From Gammaproteobacteria bacterium (lineage in GTDB: Bacteria; Pseudomonadota; Gammaproteobacteria; Thiohalobacterales; Thiohalobacteraceae), in the NCBI GenBank assembly GCA_018819175.1, contig JAHJQQ010000042.1, forward strand, positions 62,001-126,000: a stretch of DNA of 64,000 nucleotides, written 5' to 3'. A program made the translations under genes and the position numbers. The notes below the pieces were generated by a model, which was not told where the DNA came from, made no database searches, and worked only from the letters and a program-made list of their open reading frames with translations. Of the stretch, positions 46,120-54,925 are shown in pieces (within the stretch, counting starts at the first letter, position 1; each line of letters begins with the position of its first letter).

Positions 46120-47061
46120 ATGGATCTGCTAGACATCATAAAAACAGCTGTAGATCGATTTCCTGACGGTTATAAAAACTCTGGAATCGATGCTGTTATT
46201 CTTCATATCGAGCGAGCTGAAAGGTATTTTAGAAAAGCTAAAGAAGAGAATGATGAGATTATGTTCACTGACGTAATTTATCGAACAAATCAGGCATTCG
46301 AGGGGGCGCTAAAAGAGGCGTATTCTATCCTGGCAAGTAAAGATCCTAGTAAAAAGACACCGCGCGAGATAGAACAATATTTAGAAAATGGAAAAATATT
46401 AAAGGACAGGGTAATTGCATCCCTCACCAATTACCGTAAAGAATGGAGAAACACTTCTACTCACGATTATAAGCTGTTCTTTACTGAGCAAGAGGCATTA
46501 CTCGCAATTGCAAGTGTATCGACTTTTTGCATAATTCTTCTAGAGCAGATTATCACCAAAGCAAATGAAAATTATGAAAGAGAGCGGGCGAAAAGCTTAT
46601 CGAAGCAAGTTATAGATAGCATTGACAACTACAACGACCTACCGTTCGATAAGAAAGTATTTTCACTTCTTTCAAAATCATATGAATTTATGCACTTACC
46701 CGATAAGAAGTCTATTAAGGAATATGAATATTTAGGTTTGTTATCAGGCTTCATCGAAGCAGTAGATCCATCAATAACTGTTGAATCTGACGTTAGACTT
46801 AATGGTGAATCTGGCGAACGAGCCGATCTAATATTGTCGTCGGATAATAAAAAAGTACTTGTGGAAATTAAGAGAAGTAGTTTATTGCGTCACTACGGTG
46901 ATAAGGCAACCGGGCAAGTATTGCATTATATGAAAATATCAAAAATAAATCATGGCGTCTTAATGATTTTTGATGAAAATTCGACTAAGGGAGTGTGGCA
47001 TACCCAGCAAACAATATTCGGAGATGGGCCTTATGTCACGTATATCAATCCAATTGAATAA
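46120..47061 (+). CDS. HEPN-like domain fused to a PD-(D/E)XK nuclease, defence candidate
   Basis: The 313-residue protein is encoded by clearly AT-richer DNA than its neighbours. The N-terminal helical half contains RNTSTH (R110, H115), an Rx4H motif typical of HEPN ribonucleases, within RKEWRNTSTHDYKLFF. The C-terminal half has GERADLIL (D236) and VLVEIKRSS (E249, K251), the D...ExK pattern of restriction-type nucleases, with Q266 in TGQVLHYM. The combination suggests an RNA- and/or DNA-cleaving effector. It is followed 127 bases later by the GHKL ATPase-nuclease gene on the same strand. Confidence 0.65.
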   Translation: MDLLDIIKTAVDRFPDGYKNSGIDAVILHIERAERYFRKAKEENDEIMFTDVIYRTNQAFEGALKEAYSILASKDPSKKTPREIEQYLENGKILKDRVIASLTNYRKEWRNTSTHDYKLFFTEQEALLAIASVSTFCIILLEQIITKANENYERERAKSLSKQVIDSIDNYNDLPFDKKVFSLLSKSYEFMHLPDKKSIKEYEYLGLLSGFIEAVDPSITVESDVRLNGESGERADLILSSDNKKVLVEIKRSSLLRHYGDKATGQVLHYMKISKINHGVLMIFDENSTKGVWHTQQTIFGDGPYVTYINPIE

Positions 47062-47188
47062 TTCACTTAACAAAAAGATAATCAAGGCAATCAAGGGGGA
47101 AGATTTATTTATCCGTGAATCGTGCTCGGGAAAATAAATCAGTCACGTTTTTTCGTTTTTTTGAACATCAATCGAAGCGAAGCGAATC

Positions 47189-49213
47189 ATGATAGAGCGC
47201 ACGTGCAGAGTCGAAGTCCAACGTGACTACCTTTCTAAGGTTGCGCAAGCGAGCCCGGAAAGAGCACTGGCGGAGCTTATCTGGAATGCCCTTGATGCGG
47301 ACGCCACTTACGTCGAAGTCTTTTTTACTGAAGGCGAGTTAGGCACGTTTGAAGTAATTATTAAAGATAATGGGGTTGGCTTCTCAATAAAAGACGCGGA
47401 ATCCTTATTCACTGCATTGGGAGGCTCTTGGAAATCCCATAAAGATAAAACGAGCGAAGGCCGGTTATTACACGGGAAAGAAGGCCAGGGACGATTCAAG
47501 GCATTTGCGTTATGTAGATCCGTTGAATGGGATGTCGTTGCAAAATTGCCAAATGGAGATGTAGAAGCACCGTTTAAGATTGTCGCATTAGCGGACCGGC
47601 TGGAAGAGTTTTCAATTGAAGATTCTGCTACAGATTCTCGTACTACCCATGGAGTAACCGTTCGACTATCCGAGCCATTAAAAGAGTTTTCTGTTTTTAA
47701 TCCGGAAATCGCCGCATATAAACTGCTACCCATATTTGCCTTGTATCTCCATACTTATCGGCGTGTAACGCTAATGATCGGAGGTGAACGCCTGGATGCG
47801 GCAACGGCAATCCGGCACGTCGAAACGGTGTCCCTTTCCCCGATTACGTACAATGACATCGAATACCCCGTTATTCTAGAAATTGTTGAATGGCGCGACG
47901 GCGGTGATAGAGAACTCTGGCTTTGCACAGAGAATTCTTTCCCTCTCGACAAGTATCCCAGGCAGATTCGCGGTGTCGGTGATTTCGGTTTCTCCGGCTA
48001 TTTGAAATCCGAACTCATAAGCGTTCTAAGTAACGATGGAACCCTCGGTCTTGGTGAACTCAACACTCACCTTCGTGATGCCTCGGAAAATGCTATCAGG
48101 GAGATAAAGTCACACTTCGCATCCCGCTTAGTAGAGGAGAGCCAAGAGAAAATACGGAAGTGGAAGGAAGATAACATATATCCGTTCCCAGAAAAGGCAG
48201 CATCGCCTGTCGAAGTGGCGGAACGGCAAGTATTCGACGTCGTCGCCACAAAGGTCGCGGAGAGCTTACCCTCGTTTGACGAGGCGGATAAGAAATCTAA
48301 GGCATTTCAGCTTCGGATGCTGAGACACGCGCTCGAGCGCGGACCAGAAGAGCTTCAAACTGTAATTACAGAGGTTCTCAAGCTACCGAAAAAAGACCTC
48401 GATCAATTATCCGAACTGCTTCGTGATGTATCGCTCGCAGGCGTTATTAACGCGTCAAAACTAGTAACAGATCGTCTTAAACTCATCACAGGGCTAGAGC
48501 TGCTTCTTTTCGATACTGACTCAAAGAAAACACTGAAAGAGAGAAGCCAGCTCCACAAAATAGTCGCCGAGAACACTTGGTTATTCGGTCAAGAATTCTC
48601 GATATCCGTTAACGACCGTTCATTGACCGAAGTTTTACGTAAACACCGAGAGATTCTCGGCACCGAAATTCCCATAGACGAGCCAGTAACGCGAATCGAC
48701 GGAACTGTCGGAATTGTCGATCTCATGCTCTCTCGTTCTATCCCGTGTAATCGCGAAGACGAAGTTGAGCATCTTGTAGTCGAGCTCAAAGCACCAAAAG
48801 TCAAGATTGGCGAAAAAGAATGCTCTCAAATAGAAAATTACGCATTTGCCGTCATCGAAGATGATAGGTTCGCATCTTTGTCAACGAAGTGGGATTTCTG
48901 GATCATTTCCAATGAAATGGACTCTTATACACAACGCAAAGCAAACCAAGACGGACGCCCAAAAGGAGTCCTATTTCGGGATACAAAAGATGCCGACGTA
49001 ACAATTTGGGTAAAAACCTGGTCGCAGATCATTCGAGAGAACAAGTACCGACTAGAATTCGTTCGCGAGAAGCTTAATTACGAGATAGACCAAAACGATG
49101 CATTACAGCATCTACGAGACACGTACTCGCAATTTACAAAAGGCGTTGTAATAGATGGTGAACAAGTATCGGAGAATGACGATGCAAAACATCGTGATGA
49201 GCCCGACACTTGA
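47189..49213 (+). CDS. GHKL ATPase with C-terminal PD-(D/E)XK/Shedu-like nuclease
   Basis: The 674-residue protein starts with a histidine kinase-like ATPase: N-box ALAELIWNALDADA (E29, N33), G1 box IKDNGVGF (D60, G62, G64) and G2 box GKEGQGRFKA. A transducer-like region and a helical middle (about 300-450) follow. The C-terminal nuclease has GIVDLMLSR (D511), HLVVELKAP (E532, K534) and CSQIENYA, as in Shedu/DUF-type nucleases. MORC/MutL-like ATPases fused to nucleases are associated with anti-phage systems. No histidine kinase phosphoacceptor domain is present. Likely works with the preceding HEPN-nuclease. Confidence 0.7.
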   Translation: MIERTCRVEVQRDYLSKVAQASPERALAELIWNALDADATYVEVFFTEGELGTFEVIIKDNGVGFSIKDAESLFTALGGSWKSHKDKTSEGRLLHGKEGQGRFKAFALCRSVEWDVVAKLPNGDVEAPFKIVALADRLEEFSIEDSATDSRTTHGVTVRLSEPLKEFSVFNPEIAAYKLLPIFALYLHTYRRVTLMIGGERLDAATAIRHVETVSLSPITYNDIEYPVILEIVEWRDGGDRELWLCTENSFPLDKYPRQIRGVGDFGFSGYLKSELISVLSNDGTLGLGELNTHLRDASENAIREIKSHFASRLVEESQEKIRKWKEDNIYPFPEKAASPVEVAERQVFDVVATKVAESLPSFDEADKKSKAFQLRMLRHALERGPEELQTVITEVLKLPKKDLDQLSELLRDVSLAGVINASKLVTDRLKLITGLELLLFDTDSKKTLKERSQLHKIVAENTWLFGQEFSISVNDRSLTEVLRKHREILGTEIPIDEPVTRIDGTVGIVDLMLSRSIPCNREDEVEHLVVELKAPKVKIGEKECSQIENYAFAVIEDDRFASLSTKWDFWIISNEMDSYTQRKANQDGRPKGVLFRDTKDADVTIWVKTWSQIIRENKYRLEFVREKLNYEIDQNDALQHLRDTYSQFTKGVVIDGEQVSENDDAKHRDEPDT

Positions 49214-49360
49214 ACGGTCCTTCCTTTCGCCGTCGCTCCGGCCGGTCACCGTCAAGTGCGGATTATCGCAACGTTATGCCTTCAGGATACCCCGTGACTG
49301 AGCGGTCTCAAGGTTTTAAGAACATACAGATTTATGCGCGGTGAATACCGGGGTCAGAAA

Positions 49361-49415
49361 CTGGGGACAGACCACGGTTTCCTAAACCAAAATCGAAACC
49401 GTGGTCTGTCCCCAG
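49361..49415. repeat. Perfect hairpin CTGGGGACAGACCACGGTTT
   Basis: The 20-base arm at 49361-49380 is exactly complementary to 49396-49415, with a 15-base loop. It lies in the 407-base gap after the GHKL gene, followed by a TTTTCTTG-rich tract, an IS3 remnant and another hairpin. Confidence 0.8.
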
Positions 49416-49487
49416 TTTTCCCGTTTTCTTGTGTCCCGTTTTCTTGTTTTCTTGTTCTGATCTTTCCCCGCAAAAACGGACTTTAAG

Positions 49488-49553
49488 TTAAGAGACGTTC
49501 ATTATCCGCTCGAACTCCAATGGCGCCCTATAGTTGAGATAGGAATGACGCCG
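49488..49553 (-). pseudogene. IS3-family transposase C-terminal remnant
   Basis: The last 21 codons and TAA of an IS3-type OrfB read RRHSYLNYRAPLEFERIMN on the minus strand, matching the conserved end of DDE transposases (RRHSxLNYxSPxxFE). An in-frame TAG lies directly upstream, so only this tail remains. It marks a former insertion sequence beside the candidate defence pair. Confidence 0.6.
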
Positions 49554-49566
49554 CTAGTAGATCAAG

Positions 49567-49616
49567 GGGTCAGAGAGCAATTGTTTCTAATATTAGAGTT
49601 AATTGCTCTCTGACCC
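49567..49616. repeat. GGGTCAGAGAGCAATT hairpin
   Basis: A 16-bp perfect stem (49567-49582 with 49601-49616) and an AT-rich loop. It belongs to the GGGGTCAG/CTGACCCC REP-type family also present at about 1285-1366, 50135-50196 and 55305-55360. It ends at the bcp stop and may terminate bcp. Confidence 0.7.
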
Positions 49617-49620
49617 TGCT

Positions 49621-50091
49621 TTACTCACACAGCGCGCTGGCTTTCTCAAGCATCTGGGCGGCGTGGCCGTCCGCGTTGACGCCATACTCCACCGCCGCCA
49701 ATCTGCCGTCGCGATCGATCAGAAACGTGGAACGGACAATGCCCATTTTCCGCTCGCCGTTTTTCTCCATCACCTGCCATACCCCGTAGCGATCACACAC
49801 CACGCCGGCAGTATCCGAGAGCAAAGTGACCCGCAAGCCGTGCTTGGCGATGAAGGCCTGGTGACTCTCCCAGGAATCCCTACTGATGCCGAGCACCACC
49901 GTGTTCACCTTGGCAAACTCGTCCGCCAACGCGCTGAACTGGCTGGCTTCGACGGTACAGCCCGGCGTATCGTCCTGGGGATAGAAATACAGCACCACAT
50001 TCTGCCTGCGCCGAAAATCGGTAAGCCGTACCCGACGGCGATTCTGGTCCAGCGCTTCGAACGAAGGTGCCATCTCTTGTTCTTTCAACAT
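49621..50091 (-). CDS. bcp: Thioredoxin-dependent peroxiredoxin, Bcp/PrxQ type
   Basis: The 156-residue protein reduces peroxides with thioredoxin. The peroxidatic C45 is in DDTPGCTVEAS. The resolving cysteine found five residues later in E. coli Bcp is replaced by Ser50, so it acts either as a 1-Cys enzyme or uses another cysteine (one lies in GVVCDRYG). The rest (VVLGISRDSWESHQAF, RSTFLIDRDG) is typical. Convergent hairpins flank it. Confidence 0.88.
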   Translation of the reverse strand: MLKEQEMAPSFEALDQNRRRVRLTDFRRRQNVVLYFYPQDDTPGCTVEASQFSALADEFAKVNTVVLGISRDSWESHQAFIAKHGLRVTLLSDTAGVVCDRYGVWQVMEKNGERKMGIVRSTFLIDRDGRLAAVEYGVNADGHAAQMLEKASALCE

Positions 50092-50134
50092 GTCGTTTGT
50101 TTCCGTTGATTAGGAGGACTCAATGCGTCAGAGG

Positions 50135-50196
50135 TTCAAGGGGCCAGTGTACTCGAAATATACACTGTATTTTTTCGAGTACACTGACCCCTTGAA
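50135..50196. repeat. Long hairpin with GTACTCGAAA arms
   Basis: TTCAAGGGGCCAGTGTACTCGAAA (50135-50158) pairs with 50172-50196 with one mismatch; CTGACCCCTTGAACTCTATC then repeats twice in tandem (about 50184-50222). The rest of the 301-base gap before the GNAT gene shows a further AAATCTGT stretch and no gene. Confidence 0.7.
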
Positions 50197-50392
50197 CTCT
50201 ATCCTGACCCCTTGAACTCTATCGTTTTCTGAATATGCTTATTAAGGAGAGCAAGAGATAAGGGAACAGATTTATTATTCGATAAATAAATCTGTCGCGG
50301 TTTTTGAGTTCATACGCTTGCTTGAAGTTACAAAATTCTAACAATCCCATCGAGAACCGACGGGCGACGTTGGGCGCAAAGAGGGCCTGGTC

Positions 50393-50848
50393 GTGAATCT
50401 ACGCAAATACCGTGAATCGGATGCTGAAGAACTTGTCCTGCTTTTCACCTCTTCGGTCCACGTCCTTTCAATTGGTCATTACGATTCCTCACAAAGAGAT
50501 GCATGGGCACCAAAGTCACCGAACATCGCTGAATGGCGGAAACGCTTCGAGGGTGTTCATACGATCGTCGCGGAGGACGATGCGTCCTGCCTAGGGTTTA
50601 TTTCTTACGAGGCTGACGGTCATGTTGATCTTCTATACACAAAACCTAATGCAGCGCGAAAAGGGGTTGCATCGGCGTTGTTGGCCGAGGCTATCCTTCA
50701 ACTCCGAACCTTGGGCGTGAAGGAGTTGTACACGGAAGCCAGCCTTGTCGCTGTTCCATTCTTCTCACATCACGGATTTAAAATAACAGAAGAACAGAAC
50801 ATCATAAGGCACGGTGTGAAATTTCAAAGATTCGCAATGAGGATGTGA
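50393..50848 (+). CDS. GNAT-family N-acetyltransferase
   Basis: The 151-residue protein starts from GTG (MNLRKYRESDAEELVLLF) with GAGGG upstream. Acetyl-CoA-binding motif A is VDLLYTKPNAARKGVASALL, followed by GVKELYTEASLVAVPFFSHHGF, the usual C-terminal GNAT pattern. The substrate is unknown. It stands alone between repeat-rich gaps, consistent with an integron- or island-type cargo gene, though no attC site was recognised. Confidence 0.85.
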   Translation: MNLRKYRESDAEELVLLFTSSVHVLSIGHYDSSQRDAWAPKSPNIAEWRKRFEGVHTIVAEDDASCLGFISYEADGHVDLLYTKPNAARKGVASALLAEAILQLRTLGVKELYTEASLVAVPFFSHHGFKITEEQNIIRHGVKFQRFAMRM

Positions 50849-51036
50849 ATTCGTGAATTCGTGGTCAGAGTAAAAACTCCTGAATAATTCGACCTTAAGT
50901 TATCCCAAAAGTTATTACTCCGACCCACTGCTGTCCCACATAATTTTGATCGGGGTTCGATCCAGGTGTTAATTGCAGCTCCTAACTCATTTAACGACGA
51001 TAGAGGACATGGAAATCACCGTTGGCAAAAAACAAA

Positions 51037-51150
51037 GAGTTCCTTCTCCCTCCCGGGAGAAGGCTAGGATGAAGGAATTAATATTCAAGCAGTTTTCTAT
51101 TTTGACACCCTCTCCCCAACCCTCTCCCGGAAGGGAGAGGGAGTTTGTGG
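51037..51150. repeat. CCCTCTCCC/GGGAGAGGG element
   Basis: Same organisation as one unit core of the 12.2-13.0 kb array: TTCCTTCTCCCTCCCGGGAG, AGGATGAAGGAATTAATA, a variable centre, then CCCTCTCCCCAACCCTCTCC and GGGAGAGGG. It continues into GTTTGTGGGACAGCAGTGAC. The reverse-oriented relative is at 53296-53523. The 50849-51192 gap holds no gene. Confidence 0.75.
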
Positions 51151-51192
51151 GACAGCAGTGACTCCGACCCCATTAATACCCGTTTTCCAAAA

Positions 51193-51417
51193 TTATGCGG
51201 TCACCCTACCAACAACTCGCCGTACCCACGGCGCCACAATCGCCACCGCTATGAAGGCTACAGGCCATGTCGTTACACAGCTCTTGAGCCACTGCGCAGG
51301 AAAGCCCGAGTGTATCCCTTGTGAGATCACGAGCACGAAGGCTGAAACGATGCTGACCATGATGATCGAAAGCAAGGCGCTGAAAAGGATCGGTGCATAA
51401 CGAGCGGGAATACGCAT
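51193..51417 (-). CDS. DUF2798 family membrane protein
   Basis: The 74-residue protein has two membrane helices. MRIPARYAPILFSALLSIIMV, FPAQWLKSCVTTWPVAF and VAPWVRRVVGRV match the DUF2798 pattern. The function is unknown. It lies downstream of the DUF2938 gene on the same strand, 58 bases apart, and is probably part of the MerR-controlled transcript. Confidence 0.8.
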   Translation of the reverse strand: MRIPARYAPILFSALLSIIMVSIVSAFVLVISQGIHSGFPAQWLKSCVTTWPVAFIAVAIVAPWVRRVVGRVTA

Positions 51418-51475
51418 TTCATTCTCCTATGTATAAGTTATCGAATAAGGCAATTGCTGTTGGTTGGATTTCTGC

Positions 51476-51967
51476 TCATGTCGGATATACCAGATGTGTC
51501 GCCCAGCCTGTTGCATAGAGACCGAGACCAAACACCGCATGCATGATCAAGCTCTGCAACCGTGCTGCGTTAGGGTTCGGTGTCCGGGAGGCGGCAATAC
51601 CCGCACCCATGCCCGGCTGCATCAATAGGAAGGGCGCCGCAACGGTGCCAATACCGACAGCGAGTGCGGGACCGAGCGTCGGGTGCTCCATCCATGCGCG
51701 TCCCCAGATACCGACTAACAAGGCAGCGAACGCGATGCCGATCAGGTAATGAGCTGCCCAACCTATGATGTGTTCACCGCGCATGGGAGATGCTGCCGCG
51801 ATGGCGATATGACGAAAGCGCCCGTGTGGCATATGGGCGATCCAACGGCCCACCAGCCCATAGTTGGGCGGGGGAATATCGAACAGTTGTTTACGCACGA
51901 TCCCCCACATATCCGTAACCGCCGTAGCGCCTATACCAAGGAATATGGTCTGTATCAGCTGGTTCAT
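51476..51967 (-). CDS. DUF2938 family membrane protein
   Basis: The 163-residue four-TM protein with FDIPPPNYGLVGRWIAHMP, RGEHIIGWAAHYLIGIAFA and APFLLMQPGMGAGIAASRTP matches the DUF2938 family. The function is unknown. AGGAGG precedes the start. It is divergent from the MerR regulator, with a perfect operator-like palindrome between them. Confidence 0.85.
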   Translation of the reverse strand: MNQLIQTIFLGIGATAVTDMWGIVRKQLFDIPPPNYGLVGRWIAHMPHGRFRHIAIAAASPMRGEHIIGWAAHYLIGIAFAALLVGIWGRAWMEHPTLGPALAVGIGTVAAPFLLMQPGMGAGIAASRTPNPNAARLQSLIMHAVFGLGLYATGWATHLVYPT

Positions 51968-52014
51968 GTTTACCTCCTGAGTTTGTCTTGATGAGGACGT
52001 GGTGATAGCGTACT

Positions 52015-52034
52015 ACTTCAAGTCGACTTTAAGT
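52015..52034. promoter_or_regulatory. MerR-type operator palindrome
   Basis: ACTTCAAGTCGACTTTAAGT is a 20-bp palindrome of the form ACTTnAAGTCGACTTnAAGT, in the divergent gap 13 bases before the regulator start. Its layout resembles SoxR/MerR operators, where the dyad lies in a long promoter spacer. Confidence 0.65.
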
Positions 52035-52046
52035 CAAGGTGTGGCC

Positions 52047-52484
52047 ATGGATATCAGCGAAGTCGCAAAACGTTCCGGCGTTCCCGCCTCGGCGTTACGC
52101 TTCTATGAGGAAAAGGGGTTAATCACGTCTGTTGGCAGGCAGGGACTGCGTCGCCTGTTCAACGCCAATGTGCTGGAACGGCTGGCGCTGATCGCGCTGG
52201 GACGTTCGGCCGGTTTTTCTTTGGATGAAATCGCCCGCATGATCGGCGCCGGCGGGCAGCCTCAGATTGACAGGCAGCTACTGTCTGACAAGGCGGATGA
52301 ACTCGACAGCACCATTCGGAAATTGACGGCGATGCGCGAAGGTCTCCGGCATGCGGCAGTCTGCTCCGCACCGAGCCATATGGAATGCCCGAAGTTCCGC
52401 CGCCTGCTGGGATTGGCCGCCTCTGGAATCATTCGTGGGCAGGATGAGAAGAAGCCGTTACGAAAGAAGCGGCCTAAGCGTTAA
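52047..52484 (+). CDS. MerR-family transcriptional regulator
   Basis: The 145-residue protein starts MDISEVAKRSGVPASALRFY, the winged helix-turn-helix of MerR, followed by EKGLITSVGRQGLRRLF, a coiled-coil dimer helix (DKADELDSTIRKLTAMREGL) and a Cys-containing region (CSAPSHMECPKFRRLLGLA) that could bind metal or sense redox. A longer frame from 51999 overlaps the operator and is rejected. Divergent DUF2938-DUF2798 genes are the likely targets. Confidence 0.88.
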   Translation: MDISEVAKRSGVPASALRFYEEKGLITSVGRQGLRRLFNANVLERLALIALGRSAGFSLDEIARMIGAGGQPQIDRQLLSDKADELDSTIRKLTAMREGLRHAAVCSAPSHMECPKFRRLLGLAASGIIRGQDEKKPLRKKRPKR

Positions 52485-52552
52485 GAGCCTGATTGTCGCA
52501 CCTGAATAGACCACATTGACGTATTGTAGCCACACGGCTACACTCTTCTTCT

Positions 52553-52840
52553 ATGGAGATTCGCTACACGGATGTAGATGCGAAGTGGTTGGATAGTCTG
52601 GCCGATATTCATGCGCGTGCACGTATATTGATGAGGGTTGAGCGGTTGGCGTCCGGCAATCCTGGAGACGTCAAGCCTGTTGGTGAGGGCGTTTCAGAAA
52701 TGCGCATTGATTATGGCCCCGGCTATCGCGTTTATTTCAAAAAGCATGGTCGAGCAATCATTGTTCTGCTCGCGGGCGGCGACAAACGTAGTCAGGGAAA
52801 CGATATCAAAACCGCTTTGCGTCTTGCTCGCAACCTCTAG
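52553..52840 (+). CDS. RelE/ParE-superfamily toxin, HigB-like
   Basis: The 95-residue basic protein starts MEIRYTDVDAKWLDSL, with the phage-derived Gp49-like pattern ARILMRVERLASGNPGDVKPV, GVSEMRIDYGPGYRVYF and VLLAGGDKRSQGNDIKTA. Members cleave ribosome-bound mRNA. It precedes the HTH antitoxin gene by 9 bases, the inverted (toxin first) order of HigBA-type pairs. Confidence 0.9.
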   Translation: MEIRYTDVDAKWLDSLADIHARARILMRVERLASGNPGDVKPVGEGVSEMRIDYGPGYRVYFKKHGRAIIVLLAGGDKRSQGNDIKTALRLARNL

Positions 52841-52849
52841 GTATTCATT

Positions 52850-53212
52850 ATGACCAAGACCCGCACGACTCGTTATGATGTAGCCGAGCACCTGCGTACA
52901 CCGGAGGAGATGGCCGCCTATCTCGAGGCCTGTCTGGAAGAAGCGCATGGCGATGCCGCCTTTATTGCCAAGGCGCTCGGTGACATAGCGCGCGCTAAGG
53001 GCATGACGCAGGTGGCGCGTGATACCGGCTTGTCCCGAGAAAGCCTATACAAGGCGCTTTCCGGAGATCGCAGCCCTGGATTCGATACCATACTCAAAGT
53101 TGTTAAGGCACTGGGTTTGAAGCTACATGCTCAGGCGGCGCTAGCGACTACGCCGCAGAATAACCCGACCGATACACCTGCCACCACTGCGCGCCGACAG
53201 CGCCGTGGTTGA
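52850..53212 (+). CDS. HTH antitoxin, HigA-like addiction module antidote
   Basis: The 120-residue protein starts MTKTRTTRYDVAEHLRTPEE and has AHGDAAFIAKALGDIARAKG, then an XRE helix-turn-helix (MTQVARDTGLSRESLYKAL). It neutralises the adjacent toxin and represses the operon. The C-terminal Thr/Pro-rich tail is variable. Confidence 0.9.
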   Translation: MTKTRTTRYDVAEHLRTPEEMAAYLEACLEEAHGDAAFIAKALGDIARAKGMTQVARDTGLSRESLYKALSGDRSPGFDTILKVVKALGLKLHAQAALATTPQNNPTDTPATTARRQRRG

Positions 53213-53295
53213 CAATGTAATTCCGGGTAAGGGTAAAAACTTCAAGTCACCCGTATCTGTCATTATCAACGATTTTGGTATTCAGTGGGTTCAGA

Positions 53296-53523
53296 TTCAC
53301 TGCTGTCCCATAAACTCCCTCTCCCTCCGGGAGAGGGTTGGGGTGAGGGGGCCGAAACGGCGTAACGTGCCGATTTCATTTATCCCCTCATCCTGTCCTT
53401 CTCCCAAAGGGAGAAGGGACGCTCCGCTCAACTGCGTCATGTCCGGGAAACACTTCATTATCTGCAATGCGCCGTTATATAGGGCCTTACACTTTTTCAG
53501 AACAGGGTTTGTGGGACAGCAGT
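53296..53523. repeat. CACTGCTGTCCCA / GGGACAGCAGTAG flanked composite repeat
   Basis: The left end (53300-53340) is the reverse complement of the right end of the element at 51037-51160, the CCCTCTCCC core follows, then TTCTCCCAAAGGGAGAAG. The right end GTTTGTGGGACAGCAGTAG is inverted with respect to the left. It fills most of the 379-base gap between the antitoxin and trhP. Confidence 0.7.
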
Positions 53524-53591
53524 AGTTCAAATTTGATTGCTGGCCGCAAAGTTCTACCGTTAACGACCACGTTAAACCAACAAGCACTCGC

Positions 53592-54869
53592 CTACTCCCG
53601 CTCCGCAACAAACCGCGCAACGAAGGCGCCCTCATAACCGGCTGGCAAGGGGATGCTGACGCGATGACCGCTGCCCGGCGCGACATCGACTTGCGCGCTG
53701 TCTTTGCCTTGCATGTTGGTGATCGTCAGTTCCAGATTTCCACTGGGGTGAATGAGTTCGATACGGTCGCCGACCGAGAACTTGTTCTTCACCTCGATTT
53801 CGGCCAGACCCGCTGCGTCATAGCTCAGGACATCACCGACATACAGGCTGCGATCCGATTCGGAATGGCTCTTCAAGTAGCTCTGATATTCCTGGTCCGG
53901 GTGACGTTCGTAGAAGCCGCCGGTATAGCCGCGATTGGCGAGGCCATCGAGTTCGCGTAGCAAAGCTGGATTGAGCGGGCGGCCGGCGACGGCATCGTCG
54001 ATAGCCTGGCGATAACTTTGGCAGGTGCGCGCCACATAGTACGGCGACTTGGTGCGGCCTTCGATCTTCAGTGAGTCGATGCCCATTTCGGTCAAGCGTT
54101 GTACATGTTCAATGGCGCGCAGATCCTTGGAGTTCAGGATGTACGTGCCGTGCTCGTCTTGTTCGATGGGCATATAACTGCCGGGGCGTTGCTTTTCTTC
54201 GAGCAGGAACACATCGCCATCCGCGCCGATCTTGGTCGGGTGGATGTCGTATCCCCAACGGCAGGAATTGGTGCACGCACCTTGATTGGGATCGCGATGG
54301 TTGAAGTAACCCGACAGCAGGCAGCGACCGGAATAGGCGATGCACAGCGCGCCATGCACGAACACTTCCAATTCCATGTCCGGACATTCCTGGCGGATCT
54401 CGGCGACCTGATCGAGCGACAGCTCGCGCGACAGGATCACGCGCTTGATGCCAAGTTTTTTCCAGAAACGCACCGCCGCGTAGTTCACGGTGTTGGCCTG
54501 CACCGAGAGATGGATGGGCATGTCCGGCCAGGTTTCGCGAATCATGTCGATCAGACCCGGATCGGCCATGATCAGGGCGTCGGGCTTGAGTTCGATGACC
54601 GGCGCCATATCCGCGAGATAGGTTTTCAGCTTGCTGTTGTGTGGCGAGATGTTGCTGACAACGTAAAACAGTTTGCCGCGGCTGTGCGCATAGTCGATGC
54701 CGATGCCAAGCTCGACTTCATTACGGAAGCTGTTGTTGCGCACGCGCAGGCTGTAGCGCGGCTGACCGGCATAGACGGCATCCGCGCCGAAGGCGAGCGC
54801 GGTTTCCAGCATGGCTTGCGAGCCGGCCGGGGCGAGTAATTCGGGTTGGCGTATCGTTGCGTGTTTCAC
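53592..54869 (-). CDS. trhP: tRNA 5-hydroxyuridine synthase TrhP (YegQ), peptidase U32 family
   Basis: The 425-residue enzyme takes part in prephenate-dependent hydroxylation of wobble uridine 34. MKHATIRQPELLAPAGS, AVYAGQPRYSLRVR and the U32 signature EVFVHGALCIAYSGRCLLS, with GACTNSCRWGY, give the conserved cysteines for an iron-sulfur cluster. The C-terminal barrel domain ends the protein. Length is normal. Monocistronic. Confidence 0.93.
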   Translation of the reverse strand: MKHATIRQPELLAPAGSQAMLETALAFGADAVYAGQPRYSLRVRNNSFRNEVELGIGIDYAHSRGKLFYVVSNISPHNSKLKTYLADMAPVIELKPDALIMADPGLIDMIRETWPDMPIHLSVQANTVNYAAVRFWKKLGIKRVILSRELSLDQVAEIRQECPDMELEVFVHGALCIAYSGRCLLSGYFNHRDPNQGACTNSCRWGYDIHPTKIGADGDVFLLEEKQRPGSYMPIEQDEHGTYILNSKDLRAIEHVQRLTEMGIDSLKIEGRTKSPYYVARTCQSYRQAIDDAVAGRPLNPALLRELDGLANRGYTGGFYERHPDQEYQSYLKSHSESDRSLYVGDVLSYDAAGLAEIEVKNKFSVGDRIELIHPSGNLELTITNMQGKDSAQVDVAPGSGHRVSIPLPAGYEGAFVARFVAERE

Positions 54870-54925
54870 GTCAGGTTACCGGGGTCAGGAGAAAAGCCGG
54901 GGCAAGAGCGGAATGGCACTTACTT

